Assembly: GCA_035544675.1 (NCBI GenBank)
Contig: DATKCA010000146.1
Span: 1-15,760, forward strand
From: DATKCA01 sp035544675
GTDB lineage: Bacteria; Acidobacteriota; Thermoanaerobaculia; Gp7-AA8
Direction: 5' to 3'
Length of the DNA: 15,760 nt
The notes under the pieces: model-generated
Database searches by the model: none
Told to the model about the DNA's origin: nothing
What the model saw: only the letters and a program-made list of their open reading frames with translations
In this document: in pieces, positions 6,080 to 13,454 of the stretch
Layout of the letters: the number at the start of each line of letters is the position of its first letter
Numbering within the stretch: the stretch's first letter is position 1
Made by a program: the position numbers and the translations under genes

Positions 6080-6817
6080 ATGAGAAACACCCTGATCGCA
6101 GCGCTGTTGTTCGCCATGGCCACAACCGCCTCGGCGCAGATCTCGAGGATCATCACCACGCCGAATCGCGGGAGCGGAACGAGCAGCTTCAGCATCGGAC
6201 CGCGTCTGGCCAGTTACTCGACCGACTTCCGCGCCGGCGCGCGCGTCGACACGGGACGCCAGTCCGGGTTCGGTCTGGTCGGCGAGTATCGTTCCGGACA
6301 GTTCGTCCTCGATTTCATGTGGGACCACGACCCCGAGAATGGATTCAGCCTGGCCGACATCATCGTCGACGTCGGGAATTACGAACGCGACCGCGGAGAG
6401 GCGACGATCGGGTACGCGGTGACTCCGAACCTCGATCTGCAGGGCGGCATCCGCTTCGACAGCGTCCGCATCGGCGGCGCTTCGTTCTTCGGCAATCCGC
6501 TGTTCAGCGCTCTGGAAGTGCAGCACCAGGCCATCACGGCAGGCGTGAAGATCCATACCGGCGACGGCAACCCGATCGGCTGGTACGGCGTGGGGCGCGG
6601 CTACCTCGGGTCGGCGGACTTCGATGTCGCGGGCCTGGGAGTGAACCCCGACACCACCGGCTTCCGGCTGGAGACCGGCATCAGCATCCGCCTCGGCACG
6701 TCGAGCTGGTACGCGGTGCCGGGCATCGAGTACGAGAAGATCCAGACCGACGAGGACTTCGGGCTGGAGCTGGACACGAACCGCGTGTTCGTGAGCTTCG
6801 TCTACCGGATGCGGTAG
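6080..6817 (+). CDS. Predicted small outer-membrane beta-barrel protein, function unknown
   Basis: 245 aa. A clear signal peptide (MRNTLIAALLFAMATTASAQ, cleavage after SAQ or ASA) is followed by about 220 residues of alternating polar/hydrophobic strands with glycine turns (SFSIGPRLASYS, SGFGLVGEYRSGQFVLDFMW, GEATIGYAV, LDLQGGIRFDSV, GIEYEKI). It ends in an aromatic-containing strand, RVFVSFVYRMR. This is the profile of an 8- to 10-strand OmpA/OmpX-size or OMP_b-brl barrel. The last residue is Arg rather than the classical Phe, so membrane insertion is likely but not certain. ATG 6080 has a textbook ribosome site (AAGGAG, 6070-6075, four bases upstream). The upstream gap is filled with inverted heptamer repeats that could occlude or shield that site. 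The downstream neighbour dsbD is convergent. Confidence 0.8.
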   Translation: MRNTLIAALLFAMATTASAQISRIITTPNRGSGTSSFSIGPRLASYSTDFRAGARVDTGRQSGFGLVGEYRSGQFVLDFMWDHDPENGFSLADIIVDVGNYERDRGEATIGYAVTPNLDLQGGIRFDSVRIGGASFFGNPLFSALEVQHQAITAGVKIHTGDGNPIGWYGVGRGYLGSADFDVAGLGVNPDTTGFRLETGISIRLGTSSWYAVPGIEYEKIQTDEDFGLELDTNRVFVSFVYRMR

Positions 6818-6831
6818 GTTGGGAGGACGGG

Positions 6832-6849
6832 GCGCCGCGCGGGCGGCGC
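6832..6849. terminator. GC hairpin between convergent beta-barrel and dsbD genes
   Basis: GCGCCGC (6832-6838), loop GCGG, GCGGCGC (6843-6849): a perfect 7-bp stem in the 36-bp gap between two converging genes, and so well placed as a two-way terminator. No U-run follows on either strand, so intrinsic termination would be weak. On the minus strand it continues from the dsbD stop as TAGTGGAGCGCCGC, the same GTGGAGCGCC head seen at 868-896, so it may be a dispersed repeat copy used as a terminator. Confidence 0.45.
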
Positions 6850-6853
6850 TCCA

Positions 6854-8572
6854 CTACTTCACCTGGCGGATGCGCGCGAGGAACTTCTCTGCGTTCTCAT
6901 ACTGATTGAGGCGCAGCTCCCGGATCTCCTGGCCTGAGGCGTCGAGGAAGACGACGGCAGGCACTCCGATCACCCTGTACTGTCTGGCCAGCGCCACGGC
7001 CTTCGGGTCGTCGGCCAGAGTCAGGTCGACCTTCACCCGGACGAAGCGATCGAGCTCGCGCGCCACGGCGAAGTCGCTGAACGTGTTCGCGTCGAGCTCC
7101 TTGCAGGGCAGACACCAGTCGGCGTAGAAGTCGATGACCACGGGGCGTCCGGATGCCGAAGCGGCCGCGATCGCCTTCGCGTCGTACTGGTCCCACTGGA
7201 CGTTGGCGCCGCGCTTTCCGGGAAGAGCGAAGGCAGCCCCGGCGATGAGCAGCAGCGACGCGCAGGCCAGCCGTATGGCCCGTCCGGCCACTCCGCGCGA
7301 GAGGAAAAGGAACCCCGCGCCGATCAGAAGGCTGGCCACGACGCCCCACTTGAAGACGCCGTCGCCGGTGAGGGGCCGCAGGAAATAGAAGGCCATGGCC
7401 ACGAGAACGAATCCCATCGCCATCTTCACCTGCACCATCCACTCACCCGGCTTCGGCAGCACGTTGAGCAGGGCCAGGTAAGGGAATCCGAGGCCGAATG
7501 CGAGGGCGGCGAACATCAGGCCGCCGGTGAGGGGGTCGCCGATGGCCGCGACGAGCGTCAGCAGCGAGATGACGACCGGACCGACGCAAGGCGCGGCGAC
7601 GATTCCGACCACGAGCCCCATCGAGAGAGCGCCGGCCAGACCGGCCCGCCCCTGCGATCGGTTGGTGATCCACCGCGGCGGCTGGATCTCGAACGCGCCG
7701 AACATCGACGTGGCCAGCACGACCATCAGCACCGCGAAACCGACGAGCACGGCGGGCAGTTGCAGCCAGGCGCCGAACATCTGTCCGCCGATCGCGGCGA
7801 TGACACCGAGCGCCGAATACATGACGACCAGGCCAAGGACATACATCGACGAGAGAGCGAAGCGGCGGGAGCGGCGGCCGTCGCTCTGCATGGCGAAGAA
7901 CCCGAGCGTGATCGGGATGAGCGGCAGCACGCACGGCGTCAGGTTCAGCGCCAGGCCGCCGATGAAGAGCAGCACCAGAGTCAGGGGCAGACCGCTCGAG
8001 GCGAACGTCTTCGCCAGGCGGTCCTGCGGCTCGGGCTTGTAGTCTTTGGGGGCGGCGGACAGAGGGATGAAACCGGTGGATTGCCCGGGTGAAGCCGGCG
8101 GCGCCCCGACGGACGCGGCGGAGAACTCGGCCGTGGCGTTTGTGGGAGGAAGGCAGACGCTGTCGTTGCAGGCCTGATAGCGAAGCGACGCCCGGATCGT
8201 GCTCGCACCCGGCTTCAGCTTCGCGGTGAACGGGATCTGAATCGTGCCGTCGTAGACCGCGATCTCCTTGCCGCCGCTGAACGAGAAGGCCTGCAACTTG
8301 TGCCGGGGATACGACGCGCTCACCAGATCGGCTGTGGCGGCGTCGAGAGCGAGCGAAGTGGGGATCAGGAACTCGTCGAGCGGAGTGGACGAGTTGACGT
8401 GCCAGCCCTCCTCGATGGTGGCGGTGACCACGCCCTCGACCGTGTCGCCGCTCGCGCTCCGGATGGCGCCCTCGATCGACGCTTTCGGCAGGGCGTCTCC
8501 GCCCAGACCGAACTGCGCGAACGCCCCTGGCGCGACAAGAAGCAGAAGAGGAAGAATGCGGACCAGGCGCAT
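6854..8572 (-). CDS. dsbD: Thiol:disulfide interchange protein DsbD
   Basis: 572 aa, close to E. coli DsbD (565). It carries electrons from cytoplasmic thioredoxin across the inner membrane to periplasmic thiol proteins (isomerases, cytochrome c maturation). Three modules are present with all six expected cysteines. After a signal peptide (1-20), the N-terminal beta domain holds C135 and C140 (YQACNDSVCLPP). The eight-helix membrane core spans about 195-450, with C214 in LTPCVLPL and C329 in AAPCVGPV. The C-terminal thioredoxin domain has C487/C490 (DWCLPCKE) and cis-Pro538 (GVP). C437 in a membrane helix is extra. The N-domain pair is spaced CxxxxC rather than the CxxxxxC of E. coli. The ATG overlaps the stop of the upstream thioredoxin gene by one base (TAATG), so the two are probably translated together and the neighbour is a likely partner. 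Confidence 0.96.
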   Translation of the reverse strand: MRLVRILPLLLLVAPGAFAQFGLGGDALPKASIEGAIRSASGDTVEGVVTATIEEGWHVNSSTPLDEFLIPTSLALDAATADLVSASYPRHKLQAFSFSGGKEIAVYDGTIQIPFTAKLKPGASTIRASLRYQACNDSVCLPPTNATAEFSAASVGAPPASPGQSTGFIPLSAAPKDYKPEPQDRLAKTFASSGLPLTLVLLFIGGLALNLTPCVLPLIPITLGFFAMQSDGRRSRRFALSSMYVLGLVVMYSALGVIAAIGGQMFGAWLQLPAVLVGFAVLMVVLATSMFGAFEIQPPRWITNRSQGRAGLAGALSMGLVVGIVAAPCVGPVVISLLTLVAAIGDPLTGGLMFAALAFGLGFPYLALLNVLPKPGEWMVQVKMAMGFVLVAMAFYFLRPLTGDGVFKWGVVASLLIGAGFLFLSRGVAGRAIRLACASLLLIAGAAFALPGKRGANVQWDQYDAKAIAAASASGRPVVIDFYADWCLPCKELDANTFSDFAVARELDRFVRVKVDLTLADDPKAVALARQYRVIGVPAVVFLDASGQEIRELRLNQYENAEKFLARIRQVK

Positions 8573-9411
8573 TACTGCTTCAGCTGCCTCTCGATGCTGG
8601 GCAGGATTCTGTCCACGCTCGGAATGAACTGCGACTCGGGGAAGCGAGCCTTGAACGTGCGCAGCTCGTCGGCCGCCTTGGCCAGGTTGCCCTGTCTGAC
8701 GTAGACGTCGAAGACCAGCAGAGTGGCGCGCTCGAACGACTCGCCCTGCTTCTGGATCTTCCTGAAGTCGTTCACCACGGTCATGACGTCGGTGAGCCGG
8801 TTCTGGTCGAGGTAGATCGACGCCAGCTCGAGATAGGCCTCATCGCGGAAGGCGGCGGGAACACCCTTCTCCGCGGTCAGCTTCCTGAGCCGCGACTCGG
8901 CTCCCGCATAGTTCTGGCGCTCGCGGAACTCCTTGGCGAGCAGCAGGCGGCGCGGGTAGTCCCCGGCCATCTCCGCTTCCCGCTTCACCGTGCTCTCGAA
9001 CGTCCGGTAACGGATGACCGTCTGGGTCACCATCGACGCGAACTGCGCTGCGGGTGCGTACCCATTGATGACGCCGGCGATGGTGAGATCGGGATTCAGG
9101 ATCAGGAACATCGGCAGCCGCGTGGCCTTGTACTTCTGCGCGAACTGCGTCCCCTCCCCACCGTCCTCGGTGTTCAGCCGCAGCAGGACCATCTTCGCCG
9201 TGGCCTGCTGAAACGCCTCGGAGGGAACCACTTCCGCTTCGAACCGATGGCACCACCCGCACCAGTCGGCCCACATGTCGACGAAGATGAGCTGGTTCTG
9301 CGCGGAAGCCGCCTTCTGTGCGGCGGCCACCGTCTTGTGCCACGTACCTGCCAGCAGATCCGGCGCGCCAAGCAGCGCCACCAGGAAAGCGGCGCAAATC
9401 GTTCGCTTCAA
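8572..9411 (-). CDS. Exported thioredoxin-fold protein with helical-repeat C-terminal domain (TTG start)
   Basis: 279 aa. A hydrophobic N-terminus (ICAAFLVALLGAPDLLAG, about 5-22) looks like a signal peptide. The thioredoxin domain carries WADWCGWCHRFE with C51/C54 and a cis-Pro at residue 100 (RLPMF). From about 140 to the end are TPR-like helix pairs (LLLAKEFRERQNYAGAESRL, AYLELASIYLDQN, FDVYVRQGNLAKAADEL, FPESQFIPSVDRI). It would act as a periplasmic thiol reductase that docks a partner through the repeats. The start is TTG at 9411-9409: GGAGG lies seven bases upstream and the signal peptide begins there. Longer in-frame starts run into the upstream gene and have no ribosome site. DsbD downstream, overlapping by one base, is the obvious electron donor. 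Confidence 0.88.
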   Translation of the reverse strand: MKRTICAAFLVALLGAPDLLAGTWHKTVAAAQKAASAQNQLIFVDMWADWCGWCHRFEAEVVPSEAFQQATAKMVLLRLNTEDGGEGTQFAQKYKATRLPMFLILNPDLTIAGVINGYAPAAQFASMVTQTVIRYRTFESTVKREAEMAGDYPRRLLLAKEFRERQNYAGAESRLRKLTAEKGVPAAFRDEAYLELASIYLDQNRLTDVMTVVNDFRKIQKQGESFERATLLVFDVYVRQGNLAKAADELRTFKARFPESQFIPSVDRILPSIERQLKQ

Positions 9412-9452
9412 AGGAGCTCCTCCGTCGCGGTCACAACGCGTCCTTTCGCATC

Positions 9453-10232
9453 CTATTCCGTCGCTACAGCGGCGGCCGGTGACATTTCCGTCGAACTGCG
9501 ACCGCCCTTCCGGGCGGAATACGCACGGGCTGCTTCGATGAACGCGCCGAACAGCGCCGACGCGTTCCTCTCCCCATTCATGTCCTCGGGATGCCACTGC
9601 ACGCCGACGTAGAAGGGGTGCCGTGGATCCTCGAGGCCTTCGACCACCCCGTCCGGGGCATACGCCGTCACCCGGAAGCCGTCCGCGACCTTCTTGATGG
9701 CCTGATGGTGGGAGGAGTTCACGGTTTTTTCCCCGGCGCCGATGATCGCGGCGAGCTGCGTCCCCTGCTCGACGATCACGGCATGACGCGCGCGATCGCT
9801 GGGCTCGCTGGCATGCTCGATGTCGGTTTCCACCGCCGAGTTGATGTCCTGCATCAGAGTGCCGCCGGCAGCGACGTTCATCACCTGCAGGCCGAGGCAG
9901 ATCCCGAGGGTGGGGACCCCCCGCTGGCGGGCCAGCGCGGCCAGGGTCAGGTCGTTGTTCTGCCGGCGCGGATCCATCGGCTCGACCGTCGGATGCGGCT
10001 CCTCGCCGTACACGGCAGGATCGCAGTCCTCCCCTCCGGCGAGCACGATCCCGTCGAGCCCTTCCAGGATGTCCGCCGCGTTCTCAGGCTGGGGAGGGAT
10101 GATCAGAGGGATCGCTCCCGCCCGGCGCAGCGACTCGACGTAGGTGGTGTACACGAAGGCACGGTCGCGCTCGCCTGGAGTGGTGTTCACATCGGACCCG
10201 ATGCCGATGATCGGTTTGGTCATGAGTTCCAT
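9453..10232 (-). CDS. Class-I glutamine amidotransferase-like hydrolase (peptidase C26, gamma-glutamyl-GABA hydrolase type)
   Basis: 259 aa. Family enzymes (PuuD and relatives) hydrolyse gamma-glutamyl amides such as gamma-glutamyl-GABA in polyamine breakdown. Visible catalytic set: nucleophile C112 in LGICLGLQ, H214 and E216 in VQWHPED. Also family-typical are GLDGIVLAGGEDCDP (58-72), the SSHHQA loop (173-178) and PIIGIGSDVN at the start. It is cytoplasmic, with no signal peptide. The tail after about 242 (GGRSSTEMSPAAAVATE) is low-complexity. ATG 10232 is used (GAGG three bases upstream, a short spacing); ATG 10223 is an alternative. It lies 41 bp upstream of the thioredoxin gene on the same strand, so it may lead that operon, although I see no functional link to thiol chemistry. 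No polyamine genes are nearby, so the substrate is open; gamma-glutamyl peptides including glutathione derivatives are a speculative alternative. Confidence 0.9.
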   Translation of the reverse strand: MELMTKPIIGIGSDVNTTPGERDRAFVYTTYVESLRRAGAIPLIIPPQPENAADILEGLDGIVLAGGEDCDPAVYGEEPHPTVEPMDPRRQNNDLTLAALARQRGVPTLGICLGLQVMNVAAGGTLMQDINSAVETDIEHASEPSDRARHAVIVEQGTQLAAIIGAGEKTVNSSHHQAIKKVADGFRVTAYAPDGVVEGLEDPRHPFYVGVQWHPEDMNGERNASALFGAFIEAARAYSARKGGRSSTEMSPAAAVATE

Positions 10233-10301
10233 TACCCTCTATTCGAAATTCTGCCCCTCGCAGGCTGTTATTGCGGATATCCAAACTCGGAAACCGCAAC
10301 G

Positions 10302-11255
10302 ATGCTTTCACCAACGACGAAAATCGCGCTCCTCACGCTTGTGCTCGCTTTTCCCGCGGGCGCCTCGGACCTGGCCAAATCGGTCTTCGGCAGGAACGAT
10401 GGTACCCGTCTCCAGCTGAAAGCGATCCCCCAGTTTCTGCAGAGGGTTTTCGTCCCGGTCGTGGCGGGGGCGGAGAACAGCTTTGTCATCGAGAACGTCA
10501 CCATTGATCAGATTCTCGAGACGCCCAAAGGTTACACGCTCACACCGCACAGAGGCGGCCTCCGGATCGAGGCTCCAGCGGGTGAAGCCGGCGGATACGC
10601 GAGAGTCCGGGCCGGGAAGCGCGAGATCACTCTGACCCTGGTCAATCTGGTGCCGTACTCGCGGGTCCGGAAGGGCTGGCTGGACGGCTACCGGATCGGC
10701 GAGTACATGCCGAAGCCGCTCCGCGGGCTGCTCACCTACTCGGTCCCGAAGGGATTCATCCGGCTCACCAAAGCGAACTCCGACCTCATGATCTCGGATC
10801 ACTACCGGCTGCGCGACTTCCAGTGCAAGCTGGACGGTAAGAACAAGTTCCTCATCGTGAGACCCGAGGTGCTGATCAAGCTCGAGCTGCTGCAGCACGA
10901 GCTGGCGACGAAGCACGGAGTGAAGTTCGCCCGCTTCACGATCATGTCCGGCTACCGCACGCCGTACTACAACTCGATGATCGGCAACAAGACCGGGTAC
11001 TCGCGCCATCTGTACGGCGACGGGCTGGACATCTACATCGACCGGGACAACTCCGGCGGGATGGACGACATCAACGGCGACGGCAAGGTCAACACCGATG
11101 ATGCGCGGTTCCTGATGCGGGTGGCGGAGTCGATCGACAACTCGCGCGAGTGGGGCTGGCTGAAGGGCGGCGCGGGAATCTATAAGGCCAACTCCGCGCA
11201 CGGCCCGTACCTGCACATCGACGCGCGCGGCTACACGGCGCGCTGGGGCGTGTAG
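10302..11255 (+). CDS. Exported M15-family peptidase (D,D-/L,D-carboxypeptidase-like) with an EF-hand loop
   Basis: 317 aa. A zinc peptidase of the M15/YcbK (M15_3) type, expected to trim peptidoglycan stem peptides in the periplasm. Signal peptide at 1-22 (core IALLTLVLAFPAGA). The N-terminal region (about 40-155) is beta-rich and unassigned. The catalytic domain begins near 160. SGYRTPYYN is at 216-224, and the zinc ligands H236 and D243 are in SRHLYGDGLD, with H306 in GPYLHID. Between them, residues 256-267 (DINGDGKVNTDD) match the calcium EF-hand/dockerin loop with acidic or amide residues at positions 1, 3, 5, 9 and 12. ATG 10302 is chosen because it opens the signal peptide; the frame stays open upstream but there overlaps the divergent hydrolase gene. 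The ribosome site is weak (CGGAAA). The stop lies 12 bp from the convergent pbpC stop, leaving no room for a terminator. Confidence 0.88.
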   Translation: MLSPTTKIALLTLVLAFPAGASDLAKSVFGRNDGTRLQLKAIPQFLQRVFVPVVAGAENSFVIENVTIDQILETPKGYTLTPHRGGLRIEAPAGEAGGYARVRAGKREITLTLVNLVPYSRVRKGWLDGYRIGEYMPKPLRGLLTYSVPKGFIRLTKANSDLMISDHYRLRDFQCKLDGKNKFLIVRPEVLIKLELLQHELATKHGVKFARFTIMSGYRTPYYNSMIGNKTGYSRHLYGDGLDIYIDRDNSGGMDDINGDGKVNTDDARFLMRVAESIDNSREWGWLKGGAGIYKANSAHGPYLHIDARGYTARWGV

Positions 11256-11267
11256 GTGTCGGAATGA

Positions 11268-13454
11268 CTACTTCACGAAGATTCTGACGCTGTCCCGGCG
11301 TCCCCTGGCATCGACAGCGGTGATGGTGTGGCGGCCTGGCTCGAGCGGCCACTCGTCCTGCACGCCCTGGTCGTTCACGCGCCATGTCACCGCGGCGTTG
11401 GCCTTGAAGCGCAGCTTCTGAAATGACGCGCGGAGTGTGGGATCGATGAGATACGTCGCTCCGTCCGGAGGATTGGCGATGCGCAACGCTTCTGTGGAGG
11501 GCAGGCGATCTCGCCTGCCCCGCCGGACAGGCAGGATTGCCTGTCCTCCACTCCATCCCCGATACTCGCTCGGGTAATCCACATACCCGTCATGGTGCCA
11601 GTCACAGAACTGCGCCGGGGCGCTGGTCGCCAGCCACTCCGAATCCTGCGACGGGCAATACGGCGACGGACGCAATCCCGACATCCCGCACACGCGTACC
11701 GTCTCGACATCCGCAGGTGCGGAGACGATCGGTGCGTCGTCGCCGATGGGCAGCTTCCCGCGCACACGCTTCATCGCCGCGAGCATCACCGCGTTGAAGA
11801 TGGGCGCGGCGCCGGTGACGCCGCTGGAGTTGTGCAGCTCCTCGCGTCCGAAGTTGCCCACCCAGACGCCAACGGTCACGTCACGCGTGTACCCGATCGT
11901 CCAGTTGTCGCGGTATGCCTGCGACGTTCCGGTCTTCACGGCGACGCGGAACGGGAAATCGAGACTGCCGCCGGAGCCGAACGCGTATTCGCGCGCCTCG
12001 GGATCGGACAGGATGTCGCTGATCCAGAATGCCGTCCGCGGCGAGAACACTTTCCCGCGCGGGAACGCCGAATACGCCACGATCAGCTCATCGAGCCGCA
12101 CCTCCGGATCGCCGAGCGCGAGCCCGAGACCGTAGTAATCCGATGTGTGCCCGAGGGTGGAGAGGCCGAGCTTGCGCAGCAGGTGCAGCGCGTCGCCCGT
12201 TCCCACGCGCGAGAGCATCGCCACGGCGGGAACGTTCTGCGATCCGCCCAGAGCGTACCGGACGCGCAGCGGCCCGCGGTAACGGCCGTCGTAGTTGCGA
12301 GGCGAATACGTCACGCCTTTTTCCGCAGTGGGGAAGTGTGAGGGGATATCGGCCAGCACGGTAGCCGGCGAGTGCCCCTTCTCGAATGCCAGCGCGTACG
12401 TGAACGGCTTGAGCGCGGAGCCCGGCTGTCGCGGCGTGATCACGCCGTCGATGGCACCGCCGAATGTCCGCCCGAAGTAGTCCCCCGATCCCTCCCACGC
12501 CAGCCACCCGCCCGTGCGGTTGTCGAGGACGGCCACGGCGACGCTGGTGGCGCGGTGCGAGAGAAGGCGCTCGCGCTGCGCGGCGATGATGCCGCCGACG
12601 TCGCGCTGGAGGCCGGCGTCGAGAGTGGTGCGGATCGTGCCGCGGCGAACGCTCGTGGACGCGAGCACTCGTTCCACGAAATGCATCGAGAGAATGGAGG
12701 ACAGGCAGTCCTGCCTGTCCGAGGTCAGGCAGGGTTGCCTGACCTCCACTCTCTCGGAGATCGCGCGCTCATACTCATCACGCGGGAGATTCATCTTCAC
12801 CAGAATCGCGCGTTGCCGCTTCACGGCGCGATGAGGATCGCGCTGCGGATTGAACGCGCCCGGCCGCTGTGGCAGCGCGGCGAGATACGCGGCCTGCGCG
12901 GGCGTCAGATCGTGCGGCGCGCAGCCGAAGTAGGTTCTGCTGGCCCGATCGATCCCGTGGATCCGGTTCCCGTACGGCGCCAGGCTCAGGTACATCGCCA
13001 GGATCTCGTTCTTCGTGAAGCGGTGCTCGAGCCGCAGCGCCAGGACGGTCTCTCGGAGCTTCGCCGTGACCGACCGCTCCGGCGACCGGAGCAACAGCTT
13101 GGCGACCTGCTGCGACAACGTGGACCCGCCTTCGACGACGCGGCCCTCACGCACGTTGCGCACGGCGGCGCGAACGATGGCCCGGGCATCGACGCCGGGA
13201 TGGCGAAAGAAGCGATGGTCTTCCGCGGCCAGCGTCGCCGCAGCGGCGTTCGCCGGAAGGCGAGTGGCGTCGAGCGCATTCCCCCGCCCGCCACTCGCGG
13301 AGAGCGACTCGTAGAGCACCACCCCGTTGCGATCGACGACTCTCACGGAATCGAAGCGGCTGCCGTCGAGGACGTCCGCTGCGATCCCGCCGCAGCGCAC
13401 CCACACCGCGAGCGCAACGATCGCCATCGTGGCCATGACCGCGGCACGCTTCAC
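11268..13454 (-). CDS. pbpC: Penicillin-binding protein 1C, bifunctional, carrying two in-frame palindromic elements
   Basis: 728 aa. A class-A penicillin-binding protein: glycosyltransferase (GT51) plus transpeptidase domains facing the periplasm. The membrane anchor is at about 5-20. GT51 motifs: EDHRFFRHPGVD with catalytic E78, GGSTLSQQVAKLL (109-121). Transpeptidase motifs: S346-x-x-K349 (PGSALKPF), S405-Q-N407, K507-T-G-T510. The C-terminal ~65 residues (ALRIANPPDGATYLIDP onward) are the PBP1C-specific BiPBP_C beta domain. Length is near the family's (E. coli 770). Two segments do not look native: about 236-255 (VEVRQPCLTSDRQDCLSSIL), between the GT51 and transpeptidase domains, and about 635-654 (SGGQAILPVRRGRRDRLPST), just before BiPBP_C. 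Both are encoded by palindromic DNA and sit in linkers. The GTG start (13454) overlaps the alpha-2-macroglobulin stop as GTGA, with GAGG seven bases upstream. Confidence 0.95.
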   Translation of the reverse strand: MKRAAVMATMAIVALAVWVRCGGIAADVLDGSRFDSVRVVDRNGVVLYESLSASGGRGNALDATRLPANAAAATLAAEDHRFFRHPGVDARAIVRAAVRNVREGRVVEGGSTLSQQVAKLLLRSPERSVTAKLRETVLALRLEHRFTKNEILAMYLSLAPYGNRIHGIDRASRTYFGCAPHDLTPAQAAYLAALPQRPGAFNPQRDPHRAVKRQRAILVKMNLPRDEYERAISERVEVRQPCLTSDRQDCLSSILSMHFVERVLASTSVRRGTIRTTLDAGLQRDVGGIIAAQRERLLSHRATSVAVAVLDNRTGGWLAWEGSGDYFGRTFGGAIDGVITPRQPGSALKPFTYALAFEKGHSPATVLADIPSHFPTAEKGVTYSPRNYDGRYRGPLRVRYALGGSQNVPAVAMLSRVGTGDALHLLRKLGLSTLGHTSDYYGLGLALGDPEVRLDELIVAYSAFPRGKVFSPRTAFWISDILSDPEAREYAFGSGGSLDFPFRVAVKTGTSQAYRDNWTIGYTRDVTVGVWVGNFGREELHNSSGVTGAAPIFNAVMLAAMKRVRGKLPIGDDAPIVSAPADVETVRVCGMSGLRPSPYCPSQDSEWLATSAPAQFCDWHHDGYVDYPSEYRGWSGGQAILPVRRGRRDRLPSTEALRIANPPDGATYLIDPTLRASFQKLRFKANAAVTWRVNDQGVQDEWPLEPGRHTITAVDARGRRDSVRIFVK
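11494..11551. repeat. Two-hairpin palindromic element in frame inside pbpC (copy A)
   Basis: Outer arms GTGGAG (11494-11499) and CTCCAC (11546-11551) enclose two hairpins: a 10-bp stem GGGCAGGCGA/TCGCCTGCCC with loop TC (11499-11520), and a 9-bp stem GGACAGGCA/TGCCTGTCC with 4-base loop (11525-11546). It is read on the minus strand as SGGQAILPV and following residues in the linker before the BiPBP_C domain, with no frameshift or stop. Confidence 0.9.
12688..12755. repeat. Two-hairpin palindromic element in frame inside pbpC (copy B)
   Basis: Outer 13-base arms GAGAGAATGGAGG (12688-12700) and CCTCCACTCTCTC (12743-12755) pair at 12 of 13 positions. Inside are a 10-bp stem GGACAGGCAG/CTGCCTGTCC with loop TC (12699-12720) and an 11-bp stem GAGGTCAGGCA/TGCCTGACCTC with 4-base loop (12721-12746). 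It is read on the minus strand as RQPCLTSDRQDCLSS, a different frame from copy A, in the GT51-transpeptidase linker. Confidence 0.9.

Noticed and set aside
8572..9597. Longer form of the thioredoxin gene starting at 9597
   Set aside because: The extra 62 codons overlap the hydrolase gene, read as low-quality sequence and lack a ribosome site; GGAGG plus TTG at 9411 opens a signal peptide.
9591..10301. Upstream extension of the M15 peptidase frame
   Set aside because: It is antisense to the hydrolase gene; the signal peptide beginning at ATG 10302 marks the true start.
10233..10301. Divergent promoters between the hydrolase and M15 peptidase genes
   Set aside because: The best minus-strand pair (TTTCCG, 17 bases, TAACAG) is weak and no plus-strand pair stands out.
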